Part shown: positions 33,630 to 39,179 of the stretch, in pieces
Position numbering within the stretch: the stretch's first letter is position 1
Layout of the letters: each line of letters starts with the position of its first letter
Source of the DNA: an uncultured Alphaproteobacteria bacterium
GTDB lineage: Bacteria; Pseudomonadota; Alphaproteobacteria; Rhodobacterales; Rhodobacteraceae
Assembly (NCBI GenBank): GCA_902586885.1
Contig: CACIJG010000017.1
Span: 1-40,202, forward strand
Direction of reading: 5' to 3'
DNA: 40,202 nt
Notes under the pieces: generated by a model
What the model was told of the DNA's origin: nothing
The model's database searches: none
Seen by the model: only the letters and a program-made list of their open reading frames with translations
Program-made: the position numbers and the translations under genes

Positions 33630-34619
33630 ATGAGATCAATAGTTTATTCTAAATTTGGACCCGCAAAAGAAGTCCTTGAGCTGAAAGACGTTCCGATTCC
33701 TACTCCAGCTAAAGGAGAGGTCTTAGTAGAAATTAGATTTTCAGGGGCAAATCCATCAGATGCTAAATCAAGAGCTGGTAGCAGACCAGGCGTTACGAAG
33801 CCTCAGTTTGATCAAATTATACCTAATTCTGATGGATCGGGAATAATTACCTCTGTTGGTCCAGGAGTAGATAAAGAGAGAGTGGGGCAGCGAGTCTGGA
33901 TCTGGAACGGCCAATGGCAGAGACCAAATGGTACTGCTGCTGAGTATATATCTTTGCCAAGTGAGCAAGCTGTGTTAATGCCAGATAATATGTCTTTCGA
34001 AACAGGGGCTTGTCTTGGAATCCCTGGATTAACCGCCGCATATTGCACATTGGGTGACGGAACATTGAAAGGTAAAACTGTATTTATATCTGGTGGAGCA
34101 GGTGCTGTTGGCCACAACTGTATTCAATTAGCCAAATGGGTTGGAGCAAAAATTATAGCGACCGGTTCGGAGGCTCGGTTCGATCATATTTCAAATGCTG
34201 GAGCGGATCATATTCTAGATTATCGCGACCCTGACTTAGTAAAGAAAGTCTTAGAGCTTTCACCTAGCGGCGTTGATAGAGCCATAGAGGTAGAGTTTGG
34301 AGAAAATGTTAATCTTCTACACCAGATAACAAAAGCTAATGGATCAATATCGCTTTTTGGTGGAGCAAAAAATATGAATCCCGTTTTCCCTTTTGGGCCA
34401 TATTTATTTAAGGCTTTAAAAATAAATATTGCCTTAATTTATATTCTTCCTGAAGAAGATAAAAAACTAGCTATACGGTACCTGCATGACGCACACGCAG
34501 ATGGGGCTCTTAATACAGCAGTTGGAAAAATCTTCAAATTAGAGGATTGCGCTGATGCTCATGATGCAACCTTGGAGCCAGGTAGAACTGGAAGCGTTTT
34601 GATAAAGGTAAAAGATTAA
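33630..34619 (+). CDS. Zinc-independent MDR oxidoreductase (NADPH:quinone reductase-like)
   Basis: A 329-residue medium-chain dehydrogenase/reductase. The N-terminal substrate domain begins MRSIVYSKFGPAKEVLELKD with SGANPSDAKSRAG. The nucleotide-binding Rossmann motif is VFISGGAGAVGHNCIQLAKW (about 149-168), typical of quinone reductases. Catalytic-zinc cysteines of alcohol dehydrogenases are absent. Family role: NADPH-dependent reduction of quinones or enones. Single gene between an AT-rich promoter gap and a terminator that belongs to the opposite strand. Confidence 0.92.
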   Translation: MRSIVYSKFGPAKEVLELKDVPIPTPAKGEVLVEIRFSGANPSDAKSRAGSRPGVTKPQFDQIIPNSDGSGIITSVGPGVDKERVGQRVWIWNGQWQRPNGTAAEYISLPSEQAVLMPDNMSFETGACLGIPGLTAAYCTLGDGTLKGKTVFISGGAGAVGHNCIQLAKWVGAKIIATGSEARFDHISNAGADHILDYRDPDLVKKVLELSPSGVDRAIEVEFGENVNLLHQITKANGSISLFGGAKNMNPVFPFGPYLFKALKINIALIYILPEEDKKLAIRYLHDAHADGALNTAVGKIFKLEDCADAHDATLEPGRTGSVLIKVKD

Positions 34620-34645
34620 GTATTTTAGTTGTTTTAAATTTTACT

Positions 34646-34681
34646 AAAAATAGGGGAGAGGAAATAAGTCTTCTCTCCCCC
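34646..34681 (-). terminator. Rho-independent terminator for the 144-residue membrane protein gene
   Basis: GGGGAGAG (34653-34660) pairs perfectly with CTCTCCCC (34673-34680). Read on the minus strand the stem is followed by TATTTTT (complement of bases 34646-34652), 12 bases past the stop of the minus-strand gene. An A run on the plus-strand side (34682-34688) lies before the stem on the minus strand. Confidence 0.85.
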
Positions 34682-34692
34682 AAAAAAATCAA

Positions 34693-35127
34693 TTAGTCAG
34701 ATGAGGACCCCATTTTTGGTCCCCAAATGCCAATTAGAATTATAGCTAGCACAATCAATGAAAATATGACTGAACCTACATCGGCAAAAAGGTTATGGGT
34801 TGGAAAATCTGTAGCAGTTATCCCAGTTTGTTCCAACCAGTTAGCAGAACCTTTAGTGATTGTTACACCAGAATCTCTTAATTCAGCCAACCGAGCAGCA
34901 GTACTCTGAAAAATATCTCCTCTCCAAGCCGCCATATCCAGATTAAAGTAAACGATACCCAACCCAAACAGAGAGGCCAGCCCTTTCATAACTACTCCAG
35001 CCCCCATTTCGTTTGTTACTCTTGCAAGTCTAAAAGCAATGAAAATAGCTATTATAATGCCCACTTGAAACATTGCATTATTAATAAAACTGCTGGATTG
35101 CAAACTATATATTTCGTACTCAGTCAT
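34693..35127 (-). CDS. Hypothetical membrane protein, 144 residues
   Basis: A protein with hydrophobic helices at about residues 20-36, 48-64 and 118-136, separated by a soluble loop (DIFQSTAARLAELRDSG) that looks helical. A Ser/Asp tail (GSSSD) ends it. A strong G-rich SD (AAGGGGGA) precedes the ATG and a good terminator follows the stop, so it is a well-expressed, monocistronic gene. I do not recognise its family. Confidence 0.78.
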   Translation of the reverse strand: MTEYEIYSLQSSSFINNAMFQVGIIIAIFIAFRLARVTNEMGAGVVMKGLASLFGLGIVYFNLDMAAWRGDIFQSTAARLAELRDSGVTITKGSANWLEQTGITATDFPTHNLFADVGSVIFSLIVLAIILIGIWGPKMGSSSD

Positions 35128-35203
35128 AAAAGTCCCCCTTATTTTTGAACATAAAATTAGATTCTAACATGAGATATTGAGAGTTCAATAAATAAACTTT
35201 TTA

Positions 35204-36073
35204 TTACATTTTTAGTAAACCATCTTTTTCAGTAACTGAAACACAGATACTATTTAGTGTACGAGGTTCAGAATAGGGCCAGGGTCTTCCTCTATGAAGA
35301 GTAGATCTCTCATCCCAGATTAATACATCACCTTTTTTCCAATTATGGGAATAAACATATTTCTCTTGAGTACAAAAGTTAATAATTTTATCGATTAGAT
35401 CCTGAGAAACTTCTTTATTATAGCCTTCAATTTCATACGAGTGGGAGGCTATATATATTGAGTCTTCTCCCGTAATTGGATTTGTGAAGATAGAGTTCCA
35501 GCTCTGTGGACGCCAACGGGAAATTTTTTCTAATTGGGGAAGGTTCTTATCGATCTTTGATCTGGAATGGGCAACACTATGCCAGATTTTTCGTCCTTCA
35601 ATTTTCTTATATATCCCTATTGGTAGATCTCTCAATGCTACCCTAGTAGAAGCAAGCTCCGTTTGACCTCCAGATGATGGAATTACCTTTGCTGCAATAA
35701 TATTTGCAAGAGCTGGGATGGGTAGAAAAGTGCTGTCAGTATGCCACAACATATTTCCTTTAAGATCGAGTGTTTTTAAATCAGATTCGTCGAAAACAGA
35801 TCCTTCTCCATCTTCGTTTGATACCTTGGGAATCTTAAATTTTATATCTTTTTTTGTTGCCATTGCATCTCTATTTTCCAGTGGACCAAATAGTTGGGCA
35901 AATTTTATATGGGTCTCTTCTGAAAATGTCTGGCCGCAGAACAAAAGAGCAGAATGCTTTTCAAATAATTCTCTAATTTCTTGATAAAGATAGTTTTCAT
36001 TAACCTCGTCTAAGTTAACGTCTGTAACAATTTTACCAAACTTTGAATGTAGAGGTCTCGTTGATAAAGCCAT
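35204..36073 (-). CDS. TauD/TfdA-family Fe(II)/2-oxoglutarate dioxygenase
   Basis: A 289-residue non-heme iron oxygenase. The iron-binding motif is HTD (in MLWHTDSTFLP, about 114-124), the distal His is in STLHRGRPWPYSEPRTLN (about 257-274), and the Arg of that segment binds the 2-oxoglutarate carboxylate. SSGGQTELASTRVA is also a family signature. It resembles TfdA-type enzymes more than taurine dioxygenase. The substrate is unknown: taurine, sulfonates or an aryloxyacid-like carboxylate. It is divergent from a second 2OG oxygenase across a gap of about 98 bases. Confidence 0.92.
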   Translation of the reverse strand: MALSTRPLHSKFGKIVTDVNLDEVNENYLYQEIRELFEKHSALLFCGQTFSEETHIKFAQLFGPLENRDAMATKKDIKFKIPKVSNEDGEGSVFDESDLKTLDLKGNMLWHTDSTFLPIPALANIIAAKVIPSSGGQTELASTRVALRDLPIGIYKKIEGRKIWHSVAHSRSKIDKNLPQLEKISRWRPQSWNSIFTNPITGEDSIYIASHSYEIEGYNKEVSQDLIDKIINFCTQEKYVYSHNWKKGDVLIWDERSTLHRGRPWPYSEPRTLNSICVSVTEKDGLLKM

Positions 36074-36171
36074 AACAAAAAAATTTTTCTAAAGTTGTAA
36101 TAAGTATTCTCAGTATTGCTTTAGATTGCAAACATAATTATAAGGAATTGTCACTGCTTAAGGAGATTTCT

Positions 36172-36951
36172 TTGATAAAAGACTTTCTAGAAATAGTATC
36201 TTGCCCTATAGAAGATAGAGAATTTGTTACTTTGTCCAAAAGAAAACTTGAAGAAGATGGTGCTTTAACTATCCCAAATTTTTTAAATAAAGAGATTGTT
36301 TCAGATTTAGTTAAAGAGGCAAAATCCCAACAGCATTTGGCATTCTACACAAAATCAACACACAATGTTTATCTAACACTAAACAGTCAAGAATATGAAG
36401 ATGATCATATCTTCAACAGGCAAATTATTTCTTCTAAAGGATGTATAACAACTGACCAAATTCCAGATAATTCTCACTTAAAGACTATTTACAGATCGGA
36501 AATATTTAAAAATTTCATAGCTAATTTGGTAAATGAAAAAGCTTTGTATGAATATGAAGATCCACTTTCATCAATCAACGTTCATTACGCAAGCGAGGGT
36601 CAGGAGCTTGGGTGGCATTTTGATAACTCTAGCTTCGCTGTAACATTACTTCTTCAAAAGCCGAAAGGTGGGGGAGTATTTGAATATGTTAAGGATGTTA
36701 GAAATTCTGAAAAAAACGATTTTGCCTTTGAGAAAGTTGAAAGAATAGTGGAAGGTGCGTTAAAACCATCCGTATTAGAGATTGAACCTGGGACTTTGGT
36801 TTTGTTCAAAGGTAAAAATTCTATGCACCGAGTAACTCCAACTATAGGTGATCTAACAAGATATCTAGTTGTTTTTGCTTATAACTCTAAACCTGGCGTA
36901 TCTTTATCAAAGTCCGCCCAAAAAACGTTTTATGGCAGAATAGCCGAATAA
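36172..36951 (+). CDS. HalD/BesD-like Fe(II)/2-oxoglutarate oxygenase with intact HxD (probable hydroxylase)
   Basis: A protein of about 259 residues. GWHFDNSSFAVTLLLQKP (His about 149, Asp about 151), GGGVFEY, LEIEPGTLVLFKGKNSMHRV (distal His about 219) and RYLVVFAYNSKPG are the pattern of the family that includes radical halogenases HalD/BesD. The carboxylate Asp is retained, whereas halogenases have Gly there, so hydroxylation is predicted. The frame is open from TTG 36148, but AAGGAG at 36160-36165 sits at ideal distance from TTG 36172 (MIKDFLEIV). A terminator overlaps the stop. Known relatives act on amino acids; the substrate here is unknown. Confidence 0.87.
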   Translation: MIKDFLEIVSCPIEDREFVTLSKRKLEEDGALTIPNFLNKEIVSDLVKEAKSQQHLAFYTKSTHNVYLTLNSQEYEDDHIFNRQIISSKGCITTDQIPDNSHLKTIYRSEIFKNFIANLVNEKALYEYEDPLSSINVHYASEGQELGWHFDNSSFAVTLLLQKPKGGGVFEYVKDVRNSEKNDFAFEKVERIVEGALKPSVLEIEPGTLVLFKGKNSMHRVTPTIGDLTRYLVVFAYNSKPGVSLSKSAQKTFYGRIAE

Positions 36952-36981
36952 ATAATTTATTCCAATTTGGCTATTTTTTTT
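36940..36981 (+). terminator. Rho-independent terminator of the HalD-like gene
   Basis: ATAGCC (36940-36945) pairs with GGCTAT (36969-36974), enclosing GAATAAA (36946-36952) paired with TTTATTC (36956-36962) and a small internal loop. Eight T follow (36974-36981). The stem includes the gene's stop codon. Confidence 0.8.
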
Positions 36982-37020
36982 AAACCATTAATAGTTTTTT
37001 TATGTAGTTCTTTAGTTATT

Positions 37021-37044
37021 AAGGGCGAACAGTGTGCCGCCCTT
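37021..37044 (-). terminator. Hairpin after the 206-residue gene, probable terminator
   Basis: AAGGGCG (37021-37027) and CGCCCTT (37038-37044) form a perfect 7-bp stem with a 10-base loop, 15 bases past the minus-strand stop. It lacks a long T tract on that strand, so termination is plausible rather than certain. Confidence 0.5.
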
Positions 37045-37059
37045 TTACGTATATATAAC

Positions 37060-37680
37060 TTACATGGAAACCAGTATTCTTGAGGATTTTAGTGTTCCCA
37101 AGGAATTCGCTTTTTCTACTATTGAAACAAATTCCTGGTTTTCTACCATAGCATCGACTGCTTTCCCCCAGTGCTCCATTGAATTAAATCGGTAAACTAC
37201 TCCCATCATTTCATGGTCATCGGCTACTATTGGAACACCTATGCCAATTGAGACATCTTGAGTTTGCATAATTTTATCAAGTTCTGGGGCCAACGCTAAT
37301 GCAGATGCCATATTTTTTCTTGGCATATGATACATCCTCTGCGCCAAAATTGGTCTTGGAGGGTTGGTAGGGACTCCATAAGCCATTCGGTAAACATTAG
37401 GACCTCTGATCTCTGCTGCTGGTTCTTTTCCTCTTTCCTTGTTTAAAGCTATCATGTCGGGATCACTCATAAAGTTCTGAAAAGCAGTTGCTCCTTTTGC
37501 AAACGTTTCATACATGCTCATCATTATATAATCTGACGCTCCTTGACCTGCAGCAACCCGCCACAAACGTGTCTGGGCACCATGTTTAGTAACTATTTCA
37601 GCTGCTCTTTTCATACGACTTTCAACAAGTTCCTCTTTCCCAATCATTGGCGTAACTTCTCTAATTGCGACTACACTCAT
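37060..37680 (-). CDS. Hypothetical protein with two ferredoxin-like halves (dimeric alpha/beta barrel type)
   Basis: A 206-residue protein that appears to be two related halves. Each starts with a beta strand plus a helix (VVAIREVTPMIGKEELVESR; RPILAQRMYHMPRKNMASAL) and includes a GxxxY/W-type strand (YIMMSMYETFAKGATAF; MMGVVYRFNSMEHWGKAVDA). This resembles NIPSNAP/EthD/antibiotic-monooxygenase-type folds. No cofactor motif is visible and the function is unknown. No membrane segment. A GGAGG-type SD precedes the start on the minus strand. Confidence 0.75.
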   Translation of the reverse strand: MSVVAIREVTPMIGKEELVESRMKRAAEIVTKHGAQTRLWRVAAGQGASDYIMMSMYETFAKGATAFQNFMSDPDMIALNKERGKEPAAEIRGPNVYRMAYGVPTNPPRPILAQRMYHMPRKNMASALALAPELDKIMQTQDVSIGIGVPIVADDHEMMGVVYRFNSMEHWGKAVDAMVENQEFVSIVEKANSLGTLKSSRILVSM

Positions 37681-37846
37681 TGTATCCTCCTTTCATTTTA
37701 AGTTCATATTTAATACTGATCAGTCTTTCAAAGAAAAGAGAGTTTGTAAACTAAATACGAGTTTTCTTTTTATTAAAAATCTTTGAAAATAAATCTTTAA
37801 AAAGTATGATGTAATCTCTATTAACCATAAAACTCTTTCCGGTAAA

Positions 37847-38365
37847 ATGAGCAAAATATTAATAATTTATTCCACGACAGATGGTCAAACTAAGAAAATT
37901 TGTTTAAGGTTAGCTGAGTTATCTAAGAACAAGAATAATATAGATCTTTTTTCTATTGATGAAATCGAAAAAATTGATCTGCAAGGCTATGAACAAATTA
38001 TTTTAGGGGCAAGCATTCGATATGGAAAGCATAATCCAAAAGTTTTTGATTTTGTCAAAAATCATAGAGATATTTTAGATAAGAAAGAAACGGCTTTTTT
38101 CACTGTAAATGTGGTAGCAAGAAAAAAGGAAAAAAACACACCAGAAACCAATCCTTATATGAAGAAGTTTTTAGATCTATCAAGTTGGGAGCCTAAAAAA
38201 TTGGGTGTTTTCGCGGGCAAAATTGATTATCCAAAATATGGTTTTTTTGATAAGCAAATCATAAGACTGATTATGTTTATCACGAAAGGTCCAACCGATA
38301 CGTCTCAGACCTATGAATTTACTGATTGGGAAAAGGTAGAAGAGTTCTCTAGGCAATTGTTCTAA
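37847..38365 (+). CDS. hemG: HemG-like flavodoxin (menaquinone-dependent protoporphyrinogen IX oxidase)
   Basis: A 172-residue long-chain flavodoxin-like protein. The FMN phosphate loop is IYSTTDGQTKKI (about 7-18); ILGASIRYGKHNP (about 52-64), FTVNVVARKKEKNTPETNPY (about 85-104) and PKYGFFDKQIIRLIMFITKG are HemG landmarks that separate it from ordinary flavodoxins. It oxidises protoporphyrinogen IX to protoporphyrin IX at the membrane, delivering electrons to quinone. No other heme genes are adjacent. The ATG has only a weak SD. Confidence 0.88.
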   Translation: MSKILIIYSTTDGQTKKICLRLAELSKNKNNIDLFSIDEIEKIDLQGYEQIILGASIRYGKHNPKVFDFVKNHRDILDKKETAFFTVNVVARKKEKNTPETNPYMKKFLDLSSWEPKKLGVFAGKIDYPKYGFFDKQIIRLIMFITKGPTDTSQTYEFTDWEKVEEFSRQLF

Positions 38366-38370
38366 AATAT

Positions 38371-38397
38371 AAAAAAGGGGAGCACTTATGACTCCCC
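38371..38397 (-). terminator. Rho-independent terminator of hsp20
   Basis: GGGGAG (38377-38382) pairs with CTCCCC (38392-38397). Read on the minus strand the stem is followed by six T (complement of 38371-38376). It starts 16 bases past the hsp20 stop. It could also serve hemG on the plus strand, but there the trailing sequence is not T-rich. Confidence 0.85.
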
Positions 38398-38412
38398 CAA
38401 TTTATTGTGAGA

Positions 38413-38862
38413 TTATTTTATTTTGATCAATCGTGGTTTCTTTTCTTCCGGTACTATTCTTTCTAATTCAATAGAAAGCATACCGTCTTTCAAAGAACCA
38501 TCTTTAACAACAATGTCATCCGCAAGAGTAAACTTTCTGGTGAAATTTCTAGATGCTATGCCTCGGTAGACTTTATTGTCGCTATCTTCAACAGATTTAA
38601 TTGATTTAATGGTTAAAACACCGTCTGCCAATTCTACATCAATGTCCGACTTACTGTATCCAGCAAGAGCCATCTCTATAGTGTAGTGGTGGTCTCCTTT
38701 TTCTACAATATTATAGTGAGGAAAACCTCCTGCTGTATCCGCTTGATGGGATGCGTAATCCCAAAGTCGGTCAAAGGTTCTATCGAACCCAACTGCAAAT
38801 GGTGTGAAGGTGTTTGTATCGAATGCCTGTAAAGCATTCCTAAAAGTGCTTAAACTTGTCAT
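38413..38862 (-). CDS. Hsp20-family small heat-shock protein (IbpA-like)
   Basis: A 149-residue small heat-shock protein. The N-terminal arm has FDRTFDRLWDYA. The alpha-crystallin domain starts at PHYNIVEKGDHHYTIEMALAGY (about 48-69), continues DIDVELADGVLTIK and RGIASRNFTRKFTLADDI, and includes the conserved DGMLSIELERI (about 127-137). A short C-terminal extension follows (PRLIKIK, an I-x-I-type anchor). It acts as an ATP-independent holdase forming oligomers. A sigma32-type promoter and a ROSE-like leader are visible upstream, and a terminator follows. Confidence 0.96.
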   Translation of the reverse strand: MTSLSTFRNALQAFDTNTFTPFAVGFDRTFDRLWDYASHQADTAGGFPHYNIVEKGDHHYTIEMALAGYSKSDIDVELADGVLTIKSIKSVEDSDNKVYRGIASRNFTRKFTLADDIVVKDGSLKDGMLSIELERIVPEEKKPRLIKIK

Positions 38863-38867
38863 ATTTA

Positions 38868-38886
38868 TCTCCTTTATTAAGCAAGA
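38868..38886 (-). promoter_or_regulatory. ROSE-type RNA thermometer hairpin covering the hsp20 SD
   Basis: On the minus strand the leader reads UCUUGCUU (complement of 38879-38886), loop AAUA, then AAGGAGA (complement of 38868-38874). The pairs are U:A, C:G, U:A, U:G, then an unpaired G, then C:G, U:A, U:A. This is the diagnostic ROSE arrangement: a UUGCU strand opposite the SD with a bulged G. The SD GGAG is masked at low temperature and would open on heat shock, 6 bases before the start. The further upstream leader to about 38918 may fold into the accessory hairpins usual for ROSE. Confidence 0.75.
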
Positions 38887-38924
38887 TTTATGTAAGCAGA
38901 CCCATTTTGGCGTCTACAATATTT

Positions 38925-38953
38925 TATATGGGTATTAGAATAGAAATTACAAG
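38925..38953 (-). promoter_or_regulatory. Sigma32 (RpoH)-type heat-shock promoter of hsp20
   Basis: On the minus strand CTTGTAA (complement of 38947-38953) is followed after exactly 14 bases by CCCATATA (complement of 38925-38932). This matches the heat-shock consensus CTTGAAA-N13-15-CCCATNT at nearly all positions. A start near 38918 would give a leader of about 56 bases, the right size for a ROSE element. Confidence 0.75.
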
Positions 38954-38962
38954 AAGGTTAAA

Positions 38963-38974
38963 CTTTGATCAAAG
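38963..38974. promoter_or_regulatory. 12-bp palindrome upstream of the hsp20 promoter
   Basis: CTTTGATCAAAG is a perfect palindrome 9 bases upstream of the -35 of hsp20 (outer AAGGT and ACCTT also pair). It could be a regulator site for hsp20 or for the divergent repeat-protein gene. The rest of 38863-39179, about 317 bases, holds the ROSE leader, the heat-shock promoter, this palindrome and the inverted repeat at 39112-39160. Confidence 0.4.
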
Positions 38975-39111
38975 GTTACCTTTTTTTATTAAGTAAAATA
39001 TTTATAAAGATATGCTTTTCTTCATGTTTGATTTACTCAAAGTAAATTTAGTTTTGACAAAAACTTAATTTTATAAAAAAATAACATATGGAATCTAAAT
39101 TTTGAGTAATT

Positions 39112-39160
39112 GTGTTTAAAAAAATCAAATAATTCATTAGAAAAAAATTTTTTTAAACAC
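39112..39160. repeat. Perfect 14-bp inverted repeat in the leader of the repeat-protein gene
   Basis: GTGTTTAAAAAAAT (39112-39125) and ATTTTTTTAAACAC (39147-39160) are exact inverted copies around a 21-base centre. The second arm ends 9 bases before an SD-like AGAGGAA (39169-39175), 20 bases before the ATG. It may be an operator or, if transcribed, a leader hairpin next to the ribosome site. Confidence 0.6.
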
Positions 39161-39179
39161 GGAGCCAAAGAGGAACACA

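Noticed and set aside
39054-39077. TTGACA followed by TATAAA as a promoter of the repeat-protein gene
   Set aside because: The spacer is only 12 bases, too short for a sigma70 promoter. A promoter is likely nearby but cannot be fixed from this.
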